From Tisiphia sp964030975 (GTDB lineage: Bacteria > Pseudomonadota > Alphaproteobacteria > Rickettsiales > Rickettsiaceae): a stretch of 64,000 nt of DNA. The translations under genes were made by a program, and so were the position numbers. The number at the start of each line of letters is the position of its first letter. Within the stretch, counting starts at the first letter, position 1. The stretch spans positions 1,798,001-1,862,000 of the forward strand of contig NZ_CAXIQH010000001.1 in assembly GCF_964030975.1 (NCBI RefSeq), written 5' to 3'. Of this stretch, positions 38,121-46,860 are shown piece by piece. Under the pieces are notes generated by a model that searched no databases, was not told the origin of the DNA, and saw only the letters and a program-made list of their open reading frames with translations.

Positions 38121-39455
38121 ATGATAGGATATCCACAACAACAAGCAAGTTTTAAAAAACAACAAAAAGAAGCTGTGGGGTTACTATCAATAGGAACCTT
38201 CCTTGAATATTTTGATTTGATGCTTTATGTTCAGATGGCAGTATTTCTTAATGAGTTATTTTTTAAACTTAATGATTCTCACTCAAGTTCTTTTATGAGG
38301 ACGATTGCCCTTTGTTCTACGTTTATTTTTCGACCTGTTGGAGCATTAATATTTGGTTGGTTGGGTGATAATATCGGGCGTAAGTCAACAGTTATTTTTA
38401 CAACTGTTACTATGGCTGCATCATGTGTTGTTATGGCTAATCTGCCTACTTATGACCAAATAGGAGGTGCAGTAGCCTGGATAGTGACCATCTGCCGGGC
38501 TGTACAAGGTATATCTTCTATGGGCGAGATAGTAGGGGCAGAACTTTATTTAACTGAAATGCTTCACCCACCAATACAATATGCAAGTGTTGGATTTATA
38601 GGGGCTTGTGCTACCCTTGGAACGTTAGCTGCTTTAGGGGTTGCATTACTTGTTACTTCTTATGGCGTTAGTTGGCGGGGGGCATTCTGGCTAGGTGCAA
38701 TAGTTGCCTTTGTTGGTTCTGTTGCAAGACAAAAACTTAGAGAAACACCAGACTTTGCTGATGCCAAACGTCGAATAAAAACAGTTTTTACAAAAACTAA
38801 TACAGATATAAATATTTTAGAAAATAATCGCTTTTGGCAAGAGAAAGTTAATAAAAAAACCGTAATAGCTTTCTTTTTATTACAATGTGTTGCACCGGTA
38901 TGTTTTTATTTTATTTATATATATTGTGCTAATATTTTAAAAACTAGCTTTGATTATACACTGACTGAAGTTATTCAGCATAATTTTCTTGTCTGTATAA
39001 TGGAACTGTTAACCACATTAATATTATGTTATTTAAGTTTAAAAGTGCCACCATTATTAACTATAAAAATTATACTTATAATATTTTCTATTTTTATGAT
39101 ATTTTGTCCGTATTTATTGAATAATATTAATTCTCCTTATCAGTTATTTTTGATTCAATTCATTATAATCTTATGGAAGAAATGTTTAAGTCCTGCTACT
39201 CCCATTTTTTTAAAAAGCTTTCCTATATTTAAACGTTTCACCTATGCTAGCGTAATATTTGCTGTATCTCATGCTGTGATGTATATTATTAGTTTTTCTG
39301 GTTTTGTCTACCTTGTTGAGCATTTTGGCAATTGGGGAATATGGATTATTATGATTCCGACAATTATCGGTTTTGCCTACGGGTTATCTCATTTTGAAAA
39401 TCTGGCAAAACCGGATGAAATCACCTACTCAAAAATTAGAAAATGTATAGTATAG
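38121..39455 (+). CDS. MFS transporter (ProP-like metabolite:H+ symporter)
   Basis: 444 residues with about 12 membrane helices. N-terminal half carries the MHS-family signature: TFLEYFDLMLYVQMAVFLNE in TM1, then FIFRPVGALIFGWLGDNIGR (loop 2-3 motif GWLGDNIGRK) and RAVQGISSMGEIVGAELYLTE in TM4. A cytoplasmic loop with LRETPDFADAK separates the halves. Rickettsiae have many ProP-like permeases for scavenging host metabolites; the substrate cannot be read from sequence. It converges with the HD-hydrolase gene, overlapping by 20 bases at the stops. Confidence 0.88.
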   Translation: MIGYPQQQASFKKQQKEAVGLLSIGTFLEYFDLMLYVQMAVFLNELFFKLNDSHSSSFMRTIALCSTFIFRPVGALIFGWLGDNIGRKSTVIFTTVTMAASCVVMANLPTYDQIGGAVAWIVTICRAVQGISSMGEIVGAELYLTEMLHPPIQYASVGFIGACATLGTLAALGVALLVTSYGVSWRGAFWLGAIVAFVGSVARQKLRETPDFADAKRRIKTVFTKTNTDINILENNRFWQEKVNKKTVIAFFLLQCVAPVCFYFIYIYCANILKTSFDYTLTEVIQHNFLVCIMELLTTLILCYLSLKVPPLLTIKIILIIFSIFMIFCPYLLNNINSPYQLFLIQFIIILWKKCLSPATPIFLKSFPIFKRFTYASVIFAVSHAVMYIISFSGFVYLVEHFGNWGIWIIMIPTIIGFAYGLSHFENLAKPDEITYSKIRKCIV

Positions 39456-40095
39456 GCTTATAGTCAATAGATAAATTTTGGTAACATAGATTTATTAATT
39501 GTTGCTCGGCTGTTGGTATTTCCAAGCGAACACAAAGAGTTATAAAATAGCCTATAGTTTCCCGAACTATCTTCAGTGCCTTTTCTGGTGATTTAGCCCC
39601 TAGTGTTTGTAGGTTGTGAATGCGGTCAAATAATTTAATCAATACCACGTCAAATCTCTTCTGTTGAGATAATAAATCCAAAGTCTCTTTGGAGCTAATC
39701 TTGCCGTAAGGTTTGACCCTTGTTAGAGCTTCCACTTGACTAGCAATAGTACTGCCAAAAATTCGAGCAATCATCTCTTCTGTAAGGGTTGTATCTTCGA
39801 TCGTGTCGTGCAGTAAACTGGTAACGATCATGTCAGTTTTAAACAATTGGTGAATTTCTTGGGCTGTACACTGAGCAACCATGTAGGCTACTTCTATTGG
39901 ATGAGAATAATAGGGATCGCCGGATTGTCGCATTTGACTACCATGATATTTCTTAGCATAATAGATAGCTTTGGTAATTTCGCTGATATCTACGGGATGA
40001 GTTGCTTGTTTGTTTAGTAAAATCAATTTATTAAGTAACTTAGCAGAATATTCGCAACGCTCAAACTTTGCCTGCCAATTTTCAATATCTTCCAT
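39436..40095 (-). CDS. SpoT-type HD hydrolase domain protein (ppGpp hydrolase-like)
   Basis: 219 residues from MEDIENWQAK at 40095, where AAAGGAGAG is a clear ribosome-binding site; the frame is open to 40158. HD-domain motifs of the RelA/SpoT hydrolase: AKKYHGSQMRQSGDPYYSHP (first His and HP), SLLHDTIEDT (HD and ED), and KLFDRIHNLQTL (DRxHNxxT). No synthetase, TGS or ACT domain follows, so this is a stand-alone hydrolase like Mesh1. Rickettsia are known for several split spoT genes. Role inferred: hydrolysis of (p)ppGpp or related nucleotides. Confidence 0.88.
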   Translation of the reverse strand: MEDIENWQAKFERCEYSAKLLNKLILLNKQATHPVDISEITKAIYYAKKYHGSQMRQSGDPYYSHPIEVAYMVAQCTAQEIHQLFKTDMIVTSLLHDTIEDTTLTEEMIARIFGSTIASQVEALTRVKPYGKISSKETLDLLSQQKRFDVVLIKLFDRIHNLQTLGAKSPEKALKIVRETIGYFITLCVRLEIPTAEQQLINLCYQNLSIDYKPILYIF

Positions 40096-40189
40096 AAAAT
40101 ATCTCTCCTTTATTTTAATTGTACTTTGATAATAACTCACCTTACGCATAATCCCCATGGCAATTTAAAAATTGCAGAAAAATAATGGT

Positions 40190-40274
40190 GTCATTGCGAG
40201 ACCACGTGAGTGTAGTGGCAATCCACATTCATTAGATTGCTTCGTCGCCACCAAAGTGGCTCCTCGCAATGACG
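40190..40274. repeat. Palindromic repeat family A copy
   Basis: TGTCATTGCGAGACCACG ... GCTCCTCGCAATGAC with inner arms GGCAATCCA and GATTGCTTCGTCG. Confidence 0.85.
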
Positions 40275-40338
40275 CCTGGCTGTTTTTCCTATGACTTTTA
40301 ATACCATGCGTAAGGTGAGATAATAATTATAATATTTT

Positions 40339-40367
40339 AATTTAGCTGGTCGATCAACCAGCTAAAA
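40339..40367 (-). terminator. Hairpin after the LRR gene
   Basis: TTTAGCTGGT (40341) pairs with ACCAGCTAAA across a 6-base loop, about 36 bases past the repaired LRR stop. The U-tract is weak, so termination is only likely. Confidence 0.45.
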
Positions 40368-40402
40368 ATTGGTTGTCATGTACCTGGGTTACAAAGTTGC
40401 AT

Positions 40403-41217
40403 TTACTCCACCCTTAGTTTTTTGTTGTGACTTTCTAGAGTTTCAGTTAACAGCTCTTCTACATGATAACTAATATTTTCATTGTCAAAATCTGTGAACT
40501 CTATTACTATTTTGCTTGTAATTTTATTATTAGACTCTAGAATTTCCACCAGTTTTATTGCCACATTGTCAGTAATATTGTTATACTAAGGTCTATTTGG
40601 CTGATGGTTCTATTAGTTTCCAAAGCTTTAACAAGCTGGATAATCCCAACATCACCAATATCATTATTACTAAGAGATATTTTCTTTATAGTGTTATTAT
40701 TTTTTAGAAGTCTTGCTAGTATGATTGCTCCTTTATCACTAATATTATTGCTACCAATATCCACTTGCTTTATAATTTTATTATTTGTCAGAACTCCTGC
40801 TAGTATATCCACCCCCTCATCGCCAATATCATTGCCTCTAAGACTTATTTGCTTTATGGTTTTATCATTTTCTAGAAATTCATCTAGTATGATTAGTCCC
40901 TGAACCCCGATATTATTATATTCAATATCTATATTAATCAAACTATGATTATTCTCTAACAGTTCGATAAGCAGACTTAGTCCATCAAGGCCAATATCGT
41001 TGCTGCAAAGACGTATTGCGGTTATAAGCTTATTATGTTCTAAAACTTTGCCAACTATTTCAATTCCTTCTAAAGCTACACGAACTTTGATAAGTTCTAT
41101 ACAAGTTATATTATTGCTCTGCAAAACTTCTCTAAGTATTTGTGCAGCACTATTAGTGATATTATTTATTTTTTCATTTGTTAAATTATTTTGTTGATCT
41201 TTAACATTGGTAGTCAT
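40403..41217 (-). pseudogene. LRR protein (ribonuclease-inhibitor type) with C-terminal frameshift
   Basis: The first 220 codons (41217-40555) hold about six LRR units of 28 residues (SLINIDIEYNNIGVQGLIIL, TIKQISLRGNDIGDEGVDIL), distinct in sequence from the giant LRR gene. The frame breaks at about 40583-40588, in the middle of an LRR (QIDLS then ITILLTMWQ). Adding one base gives YNNITDNVAIKLVEILESNN and a C-terminal helix (SYHVEELLTETLESHNKK) to a stop at 40403, about 271 residues in all. GGAGTTAATTTT precedes the ATG. It lies just downstream of the kinase gene, separated by the conserved hairpin. Role unknown; such LRR proteins bind other proteins. Confidence 0.7.
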
Positions 41218-41251
41218 AAAATTAACTCCTATTTTTTGTTTTTCGGATAGA

Positions 41252-41298
41252 CACTGAGGTTAGAGTGAAATTTGTTCGATTGTCTTCTAACCTCGGTG
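41252..41298 (-). promoter_or_regulatory. Conserved leader hairpin (copy before the LRR gene)
   Basis: CACTGAGGTTAGA (41252-41264) pairs with TCTAACCTCGGTG (41286-41298), a 13-bp stem with one wobble. The same hairpin lies upstream of the kinase gene (43331-43377) and of a dead paralogue (46152-46198). It could be a leader regulatory element or an intergenic terminator. Confidence 0.6.
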
Positions 41299-42173
41299 CT
41301 TGACACCACACCACGTGGCATCCTAGTTATTAGTAATATTGTTGTCATCGTTAAGCTCTTCAGTTGAATATAATGTTACCGGTACTTGCAAAGTAAAGCT
41401 TGTTCCCTTACCTTGCTGGCTAGTAATATTAACTTTACCGTTCAGATTGCCAATAAATTGTTTGACTAAACTTAGACCTAAACCTAAATCCGTTACCAAT
41501 TCTTCACCAGTAGCTTTGCTAGTCGAGCTAGTAAAAGTAGAGCTATCAAGACCATTTAATTGCTTATAGATATATTGTTGCTGCTCTTCAGACATACCAA
41601 TGCCTGTATCATGAACAATGAATTGTAAAGTATCTTTGCCTCTTGTAGCTTCTCCACCACCACAATCTTTATCAATTTCTGAGAGTATGTGGCTTGCTGG
41701 AAAAAAAGAGGTGGCTACCTTAACGATGCCTTCTTTTGCAGTGAAATTAATGGCATTAGTAATTAACTGAGTTAATATTGCTTCAAGTCGGTAACTATCA
41801 GCAATGATGATATCTGGGATGTCCTTGTAGAAATTAGTTACAAGCTTTATGCCTTTATAGTTAGAGGGTATTGTTAGTTTATCAATAACGTTGTTTACTA
41901 ACTTCCTAGGGTTGGATTTATTAGGAATCATCGGTACTAATGCTACTTTTGTGGTAGCAATTAAGTTTGAATGACACTTAACAAAGTTTAGCATAGTTTG
42001 GCTGTACTCCATTTGCACTCTAGTACAATTGATAATATCAATTATAGAATGCTCTTTAACGTCATCTTTCTCCAATTCAAGGAGTCCTGTAGCAATGTCC
42101 CAAATGGTAATACCGGAAGTTTTTATAGTAAGAAATGTATTTGTTATAAAGTTGTGGTAGATGAAATTAGTTA

Positions 42174-43130
42174 TAGCACTTAACATATAGGTTCATACAT
42201 TATTTTAAACGTTCTACAACTTGCCTCAAATACAGAAATACCTTTATCTAATAATTTTCTAATGTTATTTTTTATCGGAAACCAATGATGTTCAATAGGA
42301 TTTAAATCAGGGGAATAAGGTGGTAAAAATTTTAGTTTGCAGCCAGCTTTTTCAATTAATTCTTTAGCCCTTTTGGATTTATGAAAGCTTGCATTATCAG
42401 CAATGACAACCTGTCCAGGCTTTAGCTCCGGCACAAGGCAATTTTCTATATAAGCTTCAAATACCTTACTATCACAGCTCCCAGTAAAGACTAGTGATGC
42501 GATTAAACTATTCTGATTTAACGCACCAATAAAACTTGTTCTTTCACTACGTTTTCCCGATTTACTCCCATTACAACGACTTCCTTTCATTGACCATCCA
42601 TATTCATATGATTCATTATCATTTATGCCCGCTTCATCAAGATAAACACGTTTCTCTTTCGGCACTTTTTCTAATTCACTGAGAAAATCTTGTCGCTTTC
42701 CTTCATCTCTTTCTTTATACGCATATGTCTTTTTTTTCGAGTAATGTTGAGTTTCTTTAAAGCTCGGCTGATAGTCATTATACTTGCAACATTATCTAAT
42801 TCTTTTGCTATTTCTGTAAGCGTTAACGAGTTACCTTTTTCTACTAAATGACGCAACTCCGATAAATCAGGGATTTTATGACCATATCCTTTCTGGTATC
42901 CCTCCTTTGACTTTATATCTCCAGTTTGTTTCTTTAATCTAATCCAATCATAGATTATTGACCGACTAATTTTAAAGGTTTCGCATGTAAGTGCTACTTT
43001 CTTATATTTCTCATAATGTTCTATAACTCTAGAACGTAAATCGTAACTGTAGGGGGATGCCATATTGCTATTATAAAATTTTTTTATTATTTATCATTAT
43101 AACTTATTTGAATCCATATGTTAAGTGCTA
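42174..43130 (-). mobile_element. IS630-family element inside the kinase gene
   Basis: 957 bp, ends TAGCACTTAACATAT and its inverse, flanked by TA at 42172-42173 and 43131-43132. A few base differences from the copies nested in IS66 (for example GTGCCGAAAGAGAAACG). Confidence 0.92.
42180..43063 (-). CDS. IS630 transposase, two frames joined by -1 frameshift
   Basis: First frame 43063-42671, second 42665-42180; the same A-run slip site and the same catalytic segments (VYLDEAG, VVIADNASFHKS, PPYSPDLNPIEHHW) as the copy at 14933. The second frame differs by EK for IE/R at its start (PKEKRVYLDE). Confidence 0.88.
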
Positions 43131-43330
43131 TACTTGTAGATTTTTCTTGGTTTGTTGCAGCTCAACAATAATGTCACTATTGATATTATTTGTTTTCTTG
43201 TTAGTTCCGGGGATTTTGTCACCGGCAACATTTTTATTGATATTTTTTTTCCCTGTAGATTTGTTTTTTTGTTGATATTTAATATCGGTAGGCATAGAAT
43301 TAACTCCTATTTTGCTCTTGGTGAAGTAGA

Positions 43331-43377
43331 CACTGAGGTTAGAGAAAAATTTTGTAGATTACTATCTAACCTTAGTG
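43331..43377 (-). promoter_or_regulatory. Conserved leader hairpin (copy before the kinase gene)
   Basis: CACTGAGGTTAGA pairs with TCTAACCTTAGTG; the two arms differ from the 41252 copy at one position and still pair. It ends about 36 bases before the kinase ATG. The gap 43296-43770 otherwise shows only a promoter-like AT-rich stretch homologous to 46115-46345. Confidence 0.6.
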
Positions 43378-43770
43378 CTTGACATTTACACTATTGTAAC
43401 GTCACTTTAACAAATACTATCATTTTTCCCCAGAGTAAAGGGGAATTTTCACGATTGATAATCTTTTTTTTAATTTTGTTTGAATAGTGTCAATCTAATA
43501 ACATTAGCTAAAATTGTTATTATAGTTGCTGGCTAGAGAGCTGATAAGTAAGCCGTAATTTAGTTAGTCGTTGATATATACTCTTCTTTTTCTAAGAATT
43601 GACTTGGCAAAATTCCAGACCGCTCACCTACTTACTACATTCAATTATACTCACAATTCTTATGGTACTTTTGTGATAATTATGGTACAATAAGCGACTT
43701 ATTTATTAATTGCATTGTTAGTTCAATTATTAAGATTAAGTCTTTACTTAAGTCAATACCAATTATAATT

Positions 43771-44598
43771 ATGCCTAATACCACGACTAAGCCCAAACCA
43801 TTTATCTATTGGGTTGGCGGCAAGAGGAAAATCGCCGATCAATTAATAGACCGCTTTCCTACTTCTCTCTCGTTAAATAATTATTATGAGCCTTTTCTTG
43901 GCGGTGGGGCGTTGTTCTTTAAAATCAAGGATAGATTCAAACAATGTTTTCTATCTGATATTAATTTAGAATTAATTACCAGCTATAATATGGTAAAAAA
44001 GAATCCAACAGCAGTAGGTGATTTATTGTCCAAACACAAAGAGCATCACTCAAAAGAATATTATTACAGTGTAGTAAACAATGATAACAGCAATGACCCT
44101 ACTAACATTACTGCTCGGTTTCTTTATTTAAATAAATATTCTTTTAATGGTATTTATTGTGTCAACAAAAAGGGCAAGCTTTGCTTGCACTTTTCTACTC
44201 ATAACCATGGTATTTCTCATTTTAAGAACAGACTAAAACAATGTAGTAGCTTTCTAAGTGACACCTTAATTTACGTCACTGATTTCTCGTTTATCGAACC
44301 TAAGGAAAATGATTTTGTTTATTTTGACCCACCTTATCATAAGGCTGGAGAGAAGTTTTATACTCGATTGCCCTTTAATGAGCATGAACAAATTAGGCTG
44401 AGAGATTTTGCCAAGGAACTCACTAGCAAAGGGGTAAAACTAATGATTTCCAATAGTGATACCAATTTTATCAGAGAGATATACCAAGATTTTACCATAA
44501 ATACTGTTGACATTAAATACACCATAACCGGACAAAAAGTAAACGTACAGAAAGAAATCGCCAAAGAGCTTATCATTACTAATTATGCCGACAAATAA
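43771..44598 (+). CDS. Dam-type N6-adenine DNA methyltransferase (D12 class)
   Basis: 275 residues. Motif order of the D12/Dam class: KPFIYWVGGKRKIADQLIDR at the N-terminus, motif I YYEPFLGGGALFFKI (SAM binding), SDINLELITSYNMVK, the target-recognition middle (RFLYLNKYSFNGIYCVNKKG), and catalytic motif IV FVYFDPPY. Likely substrate GATC by analogy with Dam, but the recognition region is not proof. No restriction enzyme partner is visible, so it is an orphan methylase, common in prophages and integrative elements. A hairpin (GTATATG / CATATAC, 44604-44630) after the stop may separate it from the convergent integrase. Confidence 0.88.
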   Translation: MPNTTTKPKPFIYWVGGKRKIADQLIDRFPTSLSLNNYYEPFLGGGALFFKIKDRFKQCFLSDINLELITSYNMVKKNPTAVGDLLSKHKEHHSKEYYYSVVNNDNSNDPTNITARFLYLNKYSFNGIYCVNKKGKLCLHFSTHNHGISHFKNRLKQCSSFLSDTLIYVTDFSFIEPKENDFVYFDPPYHKAGEKFYTRLPFNEHEQIRLRDFAKELTSKGVKLMISNSDTNFIREIYQDFTINTVDIKYTITGQKVNVQKEIAKELIITNYADK

Positions 44599-44655
44599 GC
44601 TGAAGTATATGCTGATTACTCAACATATACTCAGTATTACTCTTGTGTTTATATA

Positions 44656-46002
44656 TTATTTAGTTATCTGTTGCGTCAATTCTTCAATCATTTTTTGCTG
44701 TGCTTTAATCTGACTTTGCAGTGCCTCAATAGTATTATTAGCTTCAATATTATCAGCAATTTCTTTTGTCGCCTTTGGCATAGTTATTTCATTTTTTGGA
44801 AAAAATCCTAGGTCTTCTAGAATCTTGTCTAATGGAACCGCAGATTTGTCCTGGAACTCTCTAACTTGCTCCTTCCCTATAATATCATATACTCCAGTTG
44901 ACCTTTGATCCTTATGACCTAAAGCCTCAGCTATTATCTCTCTATCTGCTCCAACTTTACGCATCCAACTGCCGTGTGTTCTTCTTAAATCATGTATCCT
45001 TAAATCTTCAATACCAGCCAATTTACAAATTTTCTGCCAAATATAATCAGGGGAGGCTATGTGACCACTTTTACTCTGATCGCTAGGAAATACCCATATT
45101 GATTTATTATTATTCTCTTTTTCTCTTCCTGTCAATATCCTTAGGGCGGAGTTCACTAAATGAACTCTTTGTGTTTTATTATTTTTAGCAGACTTAGCTG
45201 GTATAGACCATGTCATATTTTCAAAATTAATATCCTGCCATTTCATAGAAAAAACATTACTTTTCCTTGCTCCAGTGAATAATAGCATTAATATCACATC
45301 CGCAATTATCCTAGTACATTTCTCAATAACTACATTAATGAACCTTGACAGTTCCTCTTGGGTTGCAATATATCTTTCTCTGACGTTTTCTAGATTTTTC
45401 TCAATATCCTTTGCTGGATTCTTATCTAACATTTGCCATCTAATACCTCTATTGAACATCGCACTAAATAACTTAAGAAAGTTGTTAGCACTATATATAC
45501 CTCTATTATTACTAATATTATTAAACGTTTTCTGAATATCATCCATTGTCACAGTAGATATTTTTATTTCATAATAATCTTTACCATATAGAGTCATTTT
45601 AGCAATATCAGACTTCCAGCCCTTATTCTTACGTTTACAGTGTTCTTCAATATATTTATCAAAGAACTCTTTAACGGTTAACTTGGTTAGTTTATCATCT
45701 ATTGGATTATTTGTAATAGCTAATTTTTCAAGAGGGTTAATGCCTTTTGCTATCTGGTTTTTTAGTTCAGCAGCTTTATTCCTTGCTTCTAGTACCGAAA
45801 TATAAGGGAATCTACCTAAGTTAATTGTACGACTACGACCTTTCTTCTCCACTGTTTTACGTAAGTAAAAAGTCTTACTTCTTTTGCTTGCAATAAGAAA
45901 CAAGCCCTTTTCTTTGGTATCATTATAAAAATCTTGTTTAGTTTTAGGAAGAATAATTTTACTTACAGTGTCTTGAGTAAAATGCGAATTAAAAGTTGTC
46001 AT
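44656..46002 (-). CDS. Tyrosine recombinase integrase (DUF4102 arm-binding type)
   Basis: 448 residues. N-terminal arm-binding domain (KEKGLFLIASKRSKTFYLRK, INLGRFPYISVLEARNKAAE), a SAM-like core-binding domain, and the catalytic domain with LLFTGARKSNVFSMKWQDI (Arg I), HDLRRTHGSWMRK (HxxR), ALGHKDQRSTGVYDI (His/Tyr). Catalytic Arg, His, Arg, His and Tyr all seem present. A C-terminal coiled coil (IEALQSQIKAQQKMIEELTQ) is an extra. It probably moved the small Dam-integrase island; such integrases usually use tRNA genes, but no tRNA is adjacent. Confidence 0.9.
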   Translation of the reverse strand: MTTFNSHFTQDTVSKIILPKTKQDFYNDTKEKGLFLIASKRSKTFYLRKTVEKKGRSRTINLGRFPYISVLEARNKAAELKNQIAKGINPLEKLAITNNPIDDKLTKLTVKEFFDKYIEEHCKRKNKGWKSDIAKMTLYGKDYYEIKISTVTMDDIQKTFNNISNNRGIYSANNFLKLFSAMFNRGIRWQMLDKNPAKDIEKNLENVRERYIATQEELSRFINVVIEKCTRIIADVILMLLFTGARKSNVFSMKWQDINFENMTWSIPAKSAKNNKTQRVHLVNSALRILTGREKENNNKSIWVFPSDQSKSGHIASPDYIWQKICKLAGIEDLRIHDLRRTHGSWMRKVGADREIIAEALGHKDQRSTGVYDIIGKEQVREFQDKSAVPLDKILEDLGFFPKNEITMPKATKEIADNIEANNTIEALQSQIKAQQKMIEELTQQITK

Positions 46003-46020
46003 ATACCTACCTCAATTATG

Positions 46021-46114
46021 TTATTAGTTTCAACAGTGTTGTCACTGATGATGTTATTGATATTTTTTATTTAGATTAAGTGGTTTTTTATTGATTTTTA
46101 ATATAGGAGGGCAT
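46021..46114 (-). pseudogene. Decayed paralogue of the kinase gene 5' end
   Basis: From ATG 46114 the codons MPSYIKNQ are followed by a stop; the kinase gene reads MPTDIKYQ at the same place. Further on NNIISDNTVE resembles NNINSDIIVE of the kinase. Only the start and the leader remain, and the integrase gene follows 18 bases later. The rest of the gap 46199-46860 shows AT-rich DNA, part of it homologous to 43400-43510, and one short family A repeat. Confidence 0.55.
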
Positions 46115-46151
46115 AGAGTTGAATCCTGTTTTTTGTTTTTCGGAAAATAGA

Positions 46152-46198
46152 CACTGAGGTTAGAGTGAAATTTGTTCGATTGTCTTCTAACCTCGGTG
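46152..46198 (-). promoter_or_regulatory. Conserved leader hairpin (copy before the decayed paralogue)
   Basis: Same 13-bp stem arms and same loop as at 41252-41298; about 90 bases of the surroundings are almost identical between these two copies. Confidence 0.6.
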
Positions 46199-46735
46199 CT
46201 TGACACTACACCACGTAGTATCGTCTTTCACAAATACTATTATTTTTCCGCAGAGTAAAGGGGATTTTTTAATAAAACTAAGATTTTTTTAAAGTTCTTT
46301 AGAATAGTGTTGATCTAATAACAGCCACTAAAATTGTTATTGCAGCTTTTCAAGAGGGTTAGCATTTGGTAGCTCTGGTTGTTTATTTTTGGAAGATGAA
46401 ATGAACTGGTGTCATATATCTAGCTAAACTAAATTTGTTACATAATTAATTAATATAATTAATAGAATTATGTAGAAATATATAAAGTTAATTAGGTATT
46501 TAAATTAATATATTTTTATTGACTATTATAACAATAATTCAACTAAAAGTATGGTTTTAAAAATAATATTTTTATAGTAGTTTTATAGTAGATTTTTGGG
46601 TATATTCCTCAATTTTTACAAGAAATTGACCAATATATTAAGTTAAAATAATGTGCAAAATATTAATTAAAATTAGAGGAGAAAGGCTTATGAGTACTAG
46701 GGTTTCAAGGGTGCAAAACAATAGCGGAAATAGTG

Positions 46736-46781
46736 CCATTGCGAGGGTGCAAATTTCACCCTGTGTTCCTCGCAATGACGA
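46736..46781. repeat. Palindromic repeat family A, short copy
   Basis: CATTGCGAGGGTGCAAATTT ... TGTTCCTCGCAATGACG; the GGGTGCAAATTTCACCC core forms its own small hairpin. Confidence 0.75.
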
Positions 46782-46860
46782 CATAATGCTAGTCGAGTTA
46801 GCTTTAAAGGACTTGGTAATGGTTTAATAAACATTATTCAATAGCTATATTCCAGATGAC

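Larger units (their letters stand above)
41323..43295 (-). pseudogene. Histidine kinase gene interrupted by IS630
   Basis: Start ATG 43295 (MPTDIKYQQKNKSTGKK, RBS AGGAGTT). Removing the IS630 and one TA (43295-43133 joined to 42173-41323) gives 1014 bases, 337 codons plus stop, reading ELQQTKKNLQVTNFIYHNFI across the scar. The N-terminal 50 residues are Lys/Asn-rich without membrane helices, so the kinase was cytosolic. The HATPase domain is complete: N box LTQLITNAINFT, G1 box VHDTGIGMSE, G2 box GLGLSLVKQFIGNL, then GKGTSFTLQVPV. The H box is not canonical; FIYHNFITN is the best candidate. The 3' part could still be made from a start in the IS end. Confidence 0.85.

Noticed and set aside
43057..43382. 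Two overlapping plus-strand frames
   Set aside because: They are antisense to the kinase start and leader, without RBS or family match.
44656..46002. tRNA-Leu at 49556 as integration site of the integrase island
   Set aside because: It is more than 3 kb away with recN and bamD between, and no partial tRNA copy flanks the island.
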